Of a stretch of DNA of 64,000 nucleotides, positions 30,573 to 42,900 are shown one piece after another. Location of the stretch: positions 310,001 through 374,000 of the forward strand of contig JAAEAF010000274.1 of assembly GCA_011037195.1 (NCBI GenBank), read 5' to 3'. Both the position numbers and the translations under genes were made by a program. Origin of the DNA: Triatoma infestans (lineage: Eukaryota; Arthropoda; Insecta; Hemiptera; Reduviidae). How positions within the stretch are numbered: position 1 is the stretch's first letter; every line of letters begins with the position of its first letter. The notes under the pieces are model-generated. The model was not told the DNA's origin. It made no database searches and saw nothing but the letters and a program-made list of their open reading frames with translations.

Positions 30573-33500
30573 TACATAATTTGATTTATGGTTATTTTTT
30601 TAGAACGCCCACTTTGCTAGATAAATTGTGAGATTTCATTCGTCTTAGCATGCTTCTTTTCTTTAAATCAGACCTGTTTCGTTTTTCCTCCATAGACAGA
30701 ATTTCTTACAAACTACATTCATTGATTGTGTCTTCGATTTCCAGTCACAGCAGTGCAATCTACCAATGTGTGAGTGTGAACAATTGAAGTGAACGTCTAT
30801 TTTGAACTTAGAAGACTGGCGATGCAGGAAAACCAAAACCAGTCAGCACCAGAGTAAAGTTGCTTAGACGGATAAAATCACTGAAGTTATGGGTACATTA
30901 ATTCTGGCCATTGAAATTGCCTTCGTAAAACTAAATTTAACTTAACATTTAATGTGAAATTTGTGTATGTTAGAATTTCAATTTCCAGCAGCTGTTAACA
31001 ATTAATTACATTCTATTTTATCAGCCGCAGTACTGGTATTATCGACACCTGCTCCAGTAGCTAGCAAGTATGAAATTCATTTTTTCGGCTTGTTAAAGGA
31101 ACAGCTAGTCTCCTGCTGCCTAAGTTCTTGTTTACGACTTTTTCCAAACAAATGGTTGGAAGTAATCATTTATCTAGATTACAATGTTTGCCAAAATAAA
31201 ATTGTTTATAACAAAAATTTTCTCTAGGATCACAGTTTTGGTCTTGATCTGCACGGCTTTTATTACTTCTACTTGTCGATAATTGCTTGATACTTATTTC
31301 TACGAGTAGTTGATATTTGTAATGAAAGAAATTTATATTCCCACCGTTGTAATTCTTTTAAGTAATCTATATATATATAGTGCTTGAATTACAAGTAGGC
31401 ATTAAGATTTACTTATTCCAATATATTTTTTTATTGAGTCAGGCAACTGTTTGATATGTTTTATTTTTCTTAACATGGCTAATTTAATGACGTTTTATTT
31501 TTCTTTAAAATTTACTCAAAAATATCATTATTTGCTGTATTATTTTATATATATATTCTACAATTTTTTTTCTACCTTTAAAAACTGTACCGAATGTTGT
31601 CCTCTCAATTCCATGGCCGACTTTTTATCACTTTCATCTTCACTTGCTTGGATGATGGTGTTTAATCCTTCCTTGGAGAGTGAATATTTATTTATATAGT
31701 TCTTTATTATATCCCATGATTTTTCCATTGTATTTTGCTGTTTCCAATGTATTATCCGTTCATGTAAGGGAATTTTCTTTAATCCAAATTGATAGAATTT
31801 TTTAATAATTAGATTTCAGTTAAAATAAAAACAAAAATACCTAAAAAGATACAAAAAAAAAAGAAAGAAAAGGTTGCAGCGAGAGCAACTGAATAACAAA
31901 AATAACGCCATTTAACAAGAAAGGATTTGCATTTTATTAAATATATTTATATTATAAATGAATAGCTTTTTACATACCTTGATAGTTTTGGCTTGTCTAC
32001 AGCAAAGAAGATCTTACAAATTTAACTATTAGCCATCAATTGATACAATTTTTTCCTGTTTGTATTACGTTTCATTTAAAAAAAAAAAAATAAAAAAAAA
32101 ATAAGAACGCAATAATGAATGGATTTAATGGATTTTCATTTATTTACTACAAAATGTCATAATTAATTGGCGACAAACTAAACTGTTGGTAGTATTCTAA
32201 TTAATTGTGACATGTAAAAACTAAAAGATAAATACATATAAAAAACACTCAAATATACAAATGCACATTAATTTTTTTTTTTTTTTTAATATGTTTAATA
32301 TCAATCTGCTGGTACTTAACCAATATGAACAATCGTTAATAACTATATTTACAAAATGCAATAATAATCTGAAATTATAACATAAGAACAAAAAATAAAT
32401 ATATAAAATAAAATAAAAACGGCGTCTCTTTTTAATTTTTCTTTAAAATATTATTAAATATGTCATAATTTGCTTCATTATTTTTTTTTTAAATATATTC
32501 TACAATTTTTTTTTCTGTCTTTAAAAACTGTACCGAATGCTAATTTCGGTATCACAACAAATTCCTCCCTAATTTTTTTTTTTTAAATAAATGCTCAACA
32601 AAAAAATATTTGTATATTATGATCCCTTTCTAACTAATTAAAGAAAAAGAAAGGTTTTCCCTTTTTTTCTTGGACTATCTAATGAAAATCTTTAATACCT
32701 TAAAAAATCTCCTCCGCTTCTTCATTCACTAAATAGATTTTTATCACTCTTAACATTAAATAACTTTATGTATAAATCTACATTTTTACCAATTTTTTTT
32801 TTCTTTTTCTTTTTATATTATATATATAATTTATTTTTAGATTTGTTTTTATTTGGTGACGATAACTGATACGTCTTGAGGCGCTAAAACTATATGTAAT
32901 AAATCTTGCTTTCCTTAATTATAAATAATTAATCCTTTTTTTTTCTTTCTTTCTTTAGAACTGGACGAAAAACATTTCGTTTGTAACATTACAGGGGACG
33001 GTGCATTTTGTAATAAAGATTCTTAAAGGAAGCGCGTGCATATGAGGTATTCATTCAAAATGCTAAAATAATTTGATTTTTTTTTTTTTAATAGCGTCTC
33101 ATGTGAAAATTTGGCACAATTTCCTTCTTCAACAAAAAAAGAAAAAAAAACAAAAAAAAACATTAAGAGGGAACCCAGTTTTAATCTCAATCATAAAACA
33201 GAAAAATTCTTTGAGTTCAAAAAAATACAAGCTTTGTGTAATTCTATTAATTACATTATTTTAGGAATTTGCCTATCCTATGCAAATTAAGAAGCAAAAC
33301 CTAAACAAAACTTAATTACAAGACAAAATTCGTTATTTATTTATTTATTTATTCAAATAAAATGATTTTAAGTTTAACTACTATGACCAACATATTAAAA
33401 TCCCTCATAATGATTATAAACAACAAAGTTTCATAACAGCGAAATTTATTTACAAATAAAAAAAGCAATAGCATTTTTGATTGTATTTAGACAATAGAAT

Positions 33501-33883
33501 GAACAAAATAATTTAAGACTGGGTATCCCTTGGAAATGATACATCAGGAAGTTACTAAATTCAAGCAAGGCAGAGATCAAGAGGAATGGGTTTGTATGTA
33601 GTTAGAGCTAAAATTGTAATTTAATTTTTTTTTTCGAATTGAGCACCACGTTTTCCTTTCGTTTCTTCTTCTTTTATTAATGAAAATGAATTTCCGAGGC
33701 CGCTGATTGTCCAACAAGGCGCCATATGGGCTCTGCCAAATAGAATGTTGGCTATATAAGGGCGTGGAACAATGGACCGCGATAATGCGAAGAAATGAGA
33801 GATTTGAGCTAAAGAGAGCTGCTAGTCTGTTGTGCCACCACTGCTGAAACTAACCCAGAGTGATGACAGCCATATCGCCTCTC
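30573..33883. other. Intergenic and kinase 3' UTR
   Basis: Very AT-rich with many T- and A-runs. The end nearest 33883 must be 3' UTR of the minus-strand kinase; minus-strand AATAAA candidates include 33450-33445 and the tract at 33333-33352. A direct repeat of about 60 bases occurs at 31535-31600 and 32475-32540 (shared TTTAAAAACTGTACCGAATG). No coding feature seen. Confidence 0.5.
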
Positions 33884-33954
33884 TCACGATTTTATACCAG
33901 GCGCTCGGTTCTCTGGCATCAGATGTACACCTTCCACACTGAATATTGATGCCT
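33884..33954 (-). CDS. Eip63E: Terminal kinase exon with stop codon
   Basis: Short exon read from a TTACAG acceptor; encodes [17 protein letters not shown] and ends in TGA at 33886-33884. It parallels the SIFTVEGVQL tail of Drosophila Eip63E, which supports the call although the exon is only 71 bases. Confidence 0.85.
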
Positions 33955-36900
33955 CTGTAAGCAAATTAACAATACATTTAAAAAAAAAAAAAAAATTGAA
34001 ATAATTTTCTTAAAGACAACAAATCCTGTCATTTTTCCACTCTGAAATCAATATATTTATTTTAATGTAAGTCTAGTAAAAGTGTATCTTTACTTAAGTG
34101 GTACTAGAGTCTGCTTTGACTGAAAATTATTTGAAAGCTTTATCCCCAGGAAAATTGATTTGTGAAGGTTTCTCAGGGGATCAAAAAGTTATGCTTGCCA
34201 CTTCAGTGAAATAAACCATCTATGTAATATGAAGATTAAATGTACAGATAGAATGTCAATTGGTATTTCAGCACAATATTAAACGATTCTATCAGTCTAC
34301 ACAATATTAAGGTAAATTAAATGTATTGCTAAATTTAAGTTTGGAGAAATCAGTTTAAAATGCTCCGTTTTCTTCAGAGTAGTCTGGTTCATCTAACTTG
34401 TCTGGAAAGTAGACTGATCCTCCTTTGGCAGTGAAAATTTTACGATAACTTGATAAATCTTTATGATAAATAAATCTGGTATAAAACAGTCAAGCGCCTT
34501 TGTCTTATTGCAATTCTCACAATCTTAAAAGTCGGTATTTTTACTAAATGTTTAATTCAATATTTTCACCTACCACCAGATGATTAAAACAGTAAATTGT
34601 ACTGAAACTGTAATATAGTGAGGGAAGCTCCTCACTGACTTACAAAAAAGCTGCCCAGAAGAGACTTCCAAAAAAATTCAATATTTCTGGAAAATGTTTA
34701 GATGTGTTATAGCATAAATAAAGAGATGGTGGTGGGGCAAGCAAAGTTCCTTAAATGCAGTTTGTTTCAGCCTGAACAAATTCCATACATTTTACATTTA
34801 AAGTCACAAATTCCGGCGGATTTTTCGGAAAAAGGTATCAAATAAAAGTGATAAGTTTTAATCTGGGCAAGTTCAAAGGAAATTCGTTATAGTCGCTTTC
34901 GAGAAAATTCCAAAGAACTAAAAAAAATTATTCCGTAAAGATGAATTTCCGGGGAAATTTCGAGGAAAGCCTAACGGTCCCAGAACCACCTCTAAAAAAA
35001 AAAGAAACAATTTTCTCGATAAAAGGTTAAAATGAAGGCATTTTGGTTATTGTGGCGGTGGTTGGTTCCACAGAGCTGAAAGCGCATCAGAGTCATTTTC
35101 CGTGATAGCCTGCTTCTTTTTGTGGTCACCGACCGGTTTCGGGCGTTCGCCCATCTTCAGGATGCGTTGGTCAGACAGTGTGATAACACAGACTTGCACA
35201 GAGCAAATTCAGTTTACATACAGAGCGACAGTTATCGTCTGACAAACGCATCTTGAATATGGGCGAACGCCCAAAACTGGTCGATGACCACAAAAAGAAG
35301 CAGGCTTTCAGTCAGGTCTCTGACATTTTGGTTATAGTTAATACGCCAAATTTAAAGATCTTTGGAGCACTTTTCGAGAAAATCGTGAAAAACCTAAAAA
35401 AATAAAATTCAGCAAAGACATATGGTTTTTGCTCAATGGATTTTGCCCGAAATCTCCGTGTCAGACGCGATGGTAAACACACACCAGAAACAGAACTTCT
35501 TGGAATTTTTTTTTTAGATATTTTGTTCGCACGCGCACATACACACACTTAACTAAATTCTTTTCGTAATTTAAGGGAACTCAAACAATGAATTTTCGTC
35601 CAAAACTCAATTTTGAAAATCTGACAAGATCGCAACACTTCTTACGAGGAATAAGAATGTGTAATAACTTGTTGAAGTTAATGCATACTTATAAAAAAAA
35701 ACAACATATTTTTATTTATAAACACTGGAAACTTACCGTCGGGAAGTTCGTAAAGCTTTTTCGGCAAGGAACTAAAATATTTGTGCCTGAGTGCTTCTTC
35801 TGCTCCAATCCTTTTATCAGGATTCAACTGTAATCGAAAAATGTAATAAATAAACAGTAATTATTTAATCGAGAATATGCCTATTAATGCGATTTTGAAT
35901 TTATATATTTTAAAACAAAATAATTATCATTCGCATGAGCGAATATAGAATGTGACGAACAATCAAAACTGATTAAACACAGTAAAATAAGGATTAAAGA
36001 ATCTAAAATTTGATTCTATCAAATTTGTTTCGACGACCTTATATCTTTAACCTTAATTTATAAGGAAATTTATCATATTACAATTATTATTTGCTGATTT
36101 TTTGGAGGGAAATATGATATATATATATTGTAACGCAGCTAGTGGTGCCATCTAGGAGAGAAGACAGGTCTAAGGTTCTCTTAGTGGCCGTAGGCAGCTC
36201 TGGCGGCGCTCCAGTTTTGACTGGAATAGTCGAGAGAAGTTTGGAATGTTCTCTACTGGTAGAGGGACCACAGAGAGTTGAGAGAGTTTTTCACTTACAA
36301 ACGAAGTTACTAAATTTGTGAAAAGTGTACAAAAGTGAACAAAGTGAAATAATTATTATTAAGCGTTGTATTTAGTAATTTATTGTGTATAGCAATAAAT
36401 TGGTGTTTTATTTATTGAAGTTTAGAGTATTTTATCTATACGAACCCACTTAAAACTAGTTGTAGTAGCTAGTTTAGTTAGAAAGAAAAACGTTACAATA
36501 TATTTTTTTTAATTTAAGGCGTGTCAACATCTATGGTCTTGGCGCCCGGAGCCTTCTCTGCGCATTGCCGGCCTTCAGATAGTGTCCATCACCGGACAGT
36601 GAGCTGTAGAGGCACCTAAGAGGAAAAAAATCTAGGGGCACCACAGCTGATTACGAACCCGGGACCTCCGCATGGGAGTCCAGTACGCTATCCACGTAGT
36701 TATTCCCTTCCCTTTTCTATTGTTGAAGCATAATTTATTATATTTTTGTTTTTTCCGTTTGAGTGGACCTTTCATGTTTGTATATGTTGTAAAAGAACAC
36801 AATATGTCCTTGTTAATATTAATAAGGGCATTCAGAAATAGAAGACACAAATTAATAAATGCAGATTGAGTAATTTGTAATTGATTTCATCTACTTTTTG

Positions 36901-39900
36901 TTAATCGTTTACATGAAAAAAATGAAGAAAACAATTACCTGAAGCAACGATGACGCCATATTTTCTCCTTCGAAGATATCGTAAAGCCTTGGAAATGCAA
37001 GACCTAGTTTCTGCGGTTGATAGAAAGACAGTTTGTGCATATTATAGCCAGGCAAATGGGTTACTCCTTCCCAAGTCTCTTCACTTGGTGTGCCCACTAT
37101 CTGGAAATAATAAAATATATTTTAGTATGGCTAACAATTCCAATACATAGGCAAAGTTAATAAAAAAAAATTCTGCAACATTATTAATCTGATAATTGAT
37201 AAAAAGTATGGTAGCATTAAATGAAAATATTAGAATAACAAATTTAGGGCCAAAAATAATTAAGCAAACCTTGAATATTTTATCTAATTGATCGTAGACC
37301 TCCCTAACGCCTGGGAATGTTGGCACTCCAGTGATCATCTCTAAGAATATGCAACCCACACCCCACATATCTAACGAAGTTGAATAATGTGTAGATCCAA
37401 GTAATACATCCGGCGGCCTATACCACAATGTTACTACTTCGTGGGAATATGTATGACTGGGTACAGATTTGGCACGAGCTAAACCTGAAATGTTTTATAG
37501 TAGAGTTTATATAACTTTGTTTCATTTTTTATAAAAATACCAATGCTAATGAAATTAGAATACTGAATTTACTAACCAAAATCTGCGAGTTTAAGCTCTC
37601 CAATTTCAGAGATAAGCAAATTCTGCGGTTTTACGTCCCTGTGGAGCACTCTTCTACGATGACAGTATGCAAGTCCCCTCAACAGTTGAAATAACAACAG
37701 TCTAACATTTGGATACACTAGCCCCCCTGGATGACGTTCCATGTACTGCGAAAGGTCTGTGTGCTATAGCAACAAATAAACAAGTGTATTTTTAATTCTT
37801 AAAGGAAATATATGTATATATTGGTTTTACTATTCAAATTCAAATACTATTCTAATAAAATAATCAAGTTTCAACTTACGACGTATTCGAAGACGAATGT
37901 GAGCGTATGACGAGTGTGTACAATATCATGTAATGTTACAATGTTACAGTGTTTGAGCTCTTTCAGGAGTGAAGCCTCTCTTATCGCCGTGAAAGGGGCA
38001 CCCTCCTCTTCTTGAAGACGTATCTCTTTAAGGGCTACTACCTGATTCGTAAGGCTAAAACAATATAAATAAATAATTTTTAATACCTCCAATATTGAAA
38101 TGATTATGAATAAATATCATTATTTAAAATAAAGTGAGAGAAGCAGCATTAACTTAAGGATGTTTTATTTAATTATATCAAAAGAACATTAGGCGATTTT
38201 TTTTTTGCAAGTTCTTCCAAAAAGTAAAGGCCTAAAAGTACCTGAAAAAAATGTCATAGTAACGCTCAGATTTAGGTTCGCACATTTTGTATCGAAGAAT
38301 GTGTATGCTGCTTATTCTGTTATGTGTATATGACGGTTCGGTTAATTTCTTTACAGTTCAAGTTGTGAAGTTATTTTTCAAGTTACAGGAATTTTGAAAC
38401 ATAATGAATGGGCTGATCCTGGGTTACAAAAACTTAATTGATACTTATATAATTTTGAAATATACATTTCCCGGCAGCCTGCGTTACACATGTGGGTCGG
38501 CAATTATGCTGAAAATCTACTGGATTATAAGGAATAACCTGAAATTTTCTATATATAATAATTTGAATTTCTACGATGATGATTTCTGAAATGCTTTGGA
38601 AGATTGAATATACTGAAACTAGAAATGGAATATATTGAATCAGTATCTCTTTCCAATGCTGACTTAGCATCTCCATAATACTTCGTTGACTAGACTCAGC
38701 TCTTCCTAATTGGAAGGTATTGACATCATTATTCGACGGGAAGTAAAGGCTAAAAGAAAGTAGAGTACAAGATTTTCAATTTCAGAAGATTTTCGACTTT
38801 GAGTCAGTGTCTGATTCGACTGAACATAGAAAAGATACAGGACAGTAACGCCGTCAAAAAAATTAGCCAGAATCTTAGAGAAGAGTCGTTGGAAGAATGG
38901 AATAAATACAAATGGCAAGGAAGGAGCTTGCCATTTCAAGAAGACCTCTAAGTTTACAAGTTTATATATGACAAGCAGGAGCTTTCAAGCTCGGAGTAGG
39001 TCAAGGCTGTTAAATTGAATATGAATTATACTCCACTTAAAGGTGTTCCCCGGAAATGCCAAGATTTTGGAAGGAGAGATTAGATCCCTTTTCCGCAAAT
39101 GTTGCAGGGAGAACAAAACACCAGGGCATTTGCTCTAATTGTCAAAACAATATACTCCTTGTGACTAGAAAGCATCATAGACAAAAAGCACGCCAGCACA
39201 CAATCTCTCAGAAACCTGAAGTTTACCAGCTTTGAAGAAGTATATGCGATTGATGACGATGGTTCTGCAAGATACACAGACGTAGTAGCCTTTAGTAAGC
39301 TTACATAATCGATCCCACCCTATGCTACGAAAATAACGATCCAAAGCAGGAAGATAAAAGTGACGCAGAAAAGCGGGCAATTTATGAAAAATATATTAAT
39401 TATATCTCCGAGAAATATAGAAATCAGTTCGGCAAGCGAGATTTTCGTGTGCATGGACGGTGGTATGGTAGCAGGGGGACTATTCCTAGAAGAATAGTCG
39501 ATTTTTTCACGAGCTCGGTATTGAATATACATTTAAAAAAATAAAAAAAATACAAACAAACATCTAACTAAACATGAATTATAATAATTATGTGTTTTTT
39601 TTTTATTATTTGATTGGTAGGTAAGCTGCTTTATAGCAATTCTATATAAATTTGTTATAAATAAAGTGTTTCTCTCATCTCCTGCTCCTTCACTGAATAA
39701 AGTAAACATACTTGCTATAGCCTTTGAAGACAGTAGCGTACGATCCTTCGCCAAGTGGTTCCAGCTTAATATAAGCTTCAGATTTGCCAAATGGTGAATC
39801 CCCCTAAAAAAAAAAAGAAGTATAAGCATATTAAGTAAACATAAGAAATCTTTTATATAAAAATAAAAGACACAGAAGGTGTCCAATGGAATAAAAAAAT

Positions 39901-42900
39901 ACGCGCACCTTGATGGTGTATTAACATTTCTCACTATTTTATTCGAATATTATGAGTGAATATAAATATCATATAATTGTATTATAGAAGAGATACCAAG
40001 GATTGGCGAAATTCTCATTTTTGAAAGATAGCATTGAAAAAAGAAGTTATTTTTGCGACTAAGTAATTAACTCATAGTCGACCATTAATCCCCCTATTTA
40101 ATTTTATCACGCTTGCAAAATAAGAAAAAAAGAAGAATATAAATCTACTAATTTTAACATATGGTATTCTTAGTAGTATATATGATAAGAGAGACAAATG
40201 GGAGAGAAGTTGTTACATGGTCGCCGAAAACTCAGAAAAATATAAAAGTCATTCACATGTTCTTTATCTGAGATAATATCTGTCATAGCACATTTCTTTT
40301 TCTTAAACCTGACTAGGGTTTGCATTTTCCTAATTGCAGAGTCAGATTAATGAAATTTGTTTAGAGAAGTTGGATTTCATTTTCATTAAAGTTTCTGTCA
40401 CACTTCATGAGCCAGATTCTTGTCGATGGAGGCACATTCGAAAACAGTCAGAATTAAATTAAAGAAGATATGATGGATACAATCTTCAATATTGCGGACC
40501 CAACCATCAATTCAAAACACTATATTTATTTATTATATGCAAAAGTAATATAGGCAAACAAATATTATTAAAATTTGGAAAATAACAGAAGCTTAAGTGA
40601 GTATAAATTGCAATTTTTGCCAATATTATAGATCGTCAAAAGAGAGTATCCGGGAAAAGTGAAAACGGCTTCAAAGTTGGTGATATTTTCGCTCTTAAGA
40701 GTGATGGCATACAATGTGTATCGGGCCTAAAAAAAACGAGATAATTTTCTTTTCATAAATTTTATTAAAAGATTCGATATTGTTTTTGTTAATCGAAACG
40801 TTTATATAAGAACATGATATTGCTATATGTGACTTTTTTCTTAAAGATTTTTATATATTATATGTTATTCCAGCATGTCGGCAGATTGCCTTTGGTAGAG
40901 CTAAAGGGCGTTGAGTATATGGGTTTAAAAAGTGTAAAAATATTGCTAATATGTGTAGTAGTTTCTCGTGTTTTAATAATAAGAATGTAATGATAAATAT
41001 TAAACAGAACAGTATCTGATACATGTATTACCCGTTTACATAAAATAACAAAAAAAAATTAATATTTTAATAAGCAAGTAATATTTTAATTTTTATAACA
41101 CAAAAACTTGTTGTTAATATGATAATTGACTAATATCTACTTCAGGTGTAATTAAGAAAAAAAAACAAAACAAGTAGAGTATAGATATATAAGGCCGAAG
41201 GTGTAACCAGGCAAGTCTGTTTAACTGAGAGGGCCAACAGGCGGTTGTGACCTGTGACCTTTAACTCCACCAGAACGACCTTACATACACCCTTTTGGGT
41301 ATCAACAAAATTACCTAATCACCAACTCTAGCCCTAAACAGAATGTTATTTAAAGAGGATTTGCTTTAATCCCAACGCTTTTGAAAATTCGATTTTTATT
41401 TTAAATCTATTAAAAAAGCTCATTAAATCTGGTTTAATTATTGAGAGAAAGTAATCTTATTTAAATTAAAATGAAATTTGAATTGCAAAAAAATAAAGTT
41501 CTACCATTCACCCATTTTGGTAAAAGCTCTCTCTGCCTTTTTTGAAAATTCTTAATGTTTAAGAACTCCTAAGGATTATGTTTTGAAGAAATTTGGTGAG
41601 GATAGGTAAAAAAAAAAAACATTCAATTATGCCTAACGTTTCGACAGAGTTTTCCTGTCTTTATCAAGGCTTTAACACATAGAAAGTCGGAAGATGTGTG
41701 AGAAAGAATTTTTAAATGTTTTAATTATATTCTTGAATTTTTTTAATTTTTTCTTCTCACACATCTTCACGACTTTCTATATATTAAAGCCTTGATAAAG
41801 ATAGGAAACTCTGTCGAAACGTTGGCATAATTGAATGTTTTTTCTTGACCGATCCTCACCAAATTTCTGCATAACATAATTCATCAACTGCCAACAAATT
41901 CTTTTACGCTCCTAAGGATATCTGTCGGCACAATTTCCAAATCGAAATAACCGACAAATTTTCGATATATTTTATCATTGAAAATGCATGCCTAAAGTTA
42001 ACATTAAGGTCAGCCTAGGGAAGTACGCCAAGGTCTTTCAGGCTGAAGACGTGGCGTTACAACTCTACTAGGGAGATTATGGGTAGAAGAGTGGCCATAT
42101 ACTCCGACAGTCAGGCAGCCCTGAAGGCACTTTCTTCACACCAAATAGTCTCAAGACTGGTGTGGGACTGCCTACTTGCCCTCACCGAGGTGGGTACTCG
42201 GAATAAACTGACACTCGCCTGGGTGCCGGGACATGCGGGGTTCCTGGGCAATGAGAGGGCGGATGCCCTAGCGAGGGAGGGTTCGCAGGATACCTTTATA
42301 GGCCCCGAACCCTTCTGCGGCTTGTCCAGGAGTCTTATTCAAACTTCTATCAAAGGTTGATAGAAGAACAGCGTCTGCTTTGGTGGGAAAGAACACGAGG
42401 ACAGAGGCAGGCAAAGCTCTTTATTTATCAGAGATTTGTCTAAATTTATCAGAGATCTACTGAGCCATACCCGAAGGGATATAAGGCTAATTGTGGGTCT
42501 ACTAACAGGGCATTGTAGGCTGAACAGACACATGCACCATCTACAACTTGCAGATAGTGCGGTATGCCGATTCTGCAAGTAGAGGAAGAAAACCCCGGCG
42601 CACATCCTCTGTGAGTGCGCCGGACTGGCGAGGATAAGGTTTCTTCAATTGAGGACAGGCAATCCCGAAGCTATAGATATATTGAGGACAGACAATATAT
42701 CTATAATATACTTCATGACGGAGCCGCTCTCAGCTTTGCTAGGACTGATTAGGAGGGCAAAGCTGGGGGTTGTGCTATAATTTAAGGGGATCCACAATAG
42801 ACATCGTCTTGTAGTTCGCAGTGGAAATGAGGCTCGCCCCCCCCGTTTCTAATCTAATCTGATCTAATCTAATCTATCATTGAAAATGTTAATTGCCGGG

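Larger units (their letters stand above)
34724..35660 (+). repeat. Interspersed repeat X, copy 3, interrupted by fold-back copy
   Basis: Begins with GATGGTGGTGGGG, shared with copies at 48.48 and 60.84 kb, and ends with the GGGAACTCAAACAATGAATTT block shared with 49.08, 55.73 and 57.06 kb. Interrupted at 35051-35323 by a hammerhead-bearing fold-back element. Lies in the last kinase intron, so it is removed by splicing. Confidence 0.65.

Noticed and set aside
36129..36700. Single composite element from solo LTR plus SINE
   Set aside because: The LTR has its own TG...CA ends with AT flanks, and the SINE has copies elsewhere without the LTR, so they are two adjacent insertions.
39533..39934. 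133-codon minus-strand frame across the kinase glycine-loop exon
   Set aside because: Only the part inside the 39803-39712 exon has kinase sequence in its own, different frame; the long frame reads through intron and is spurious.
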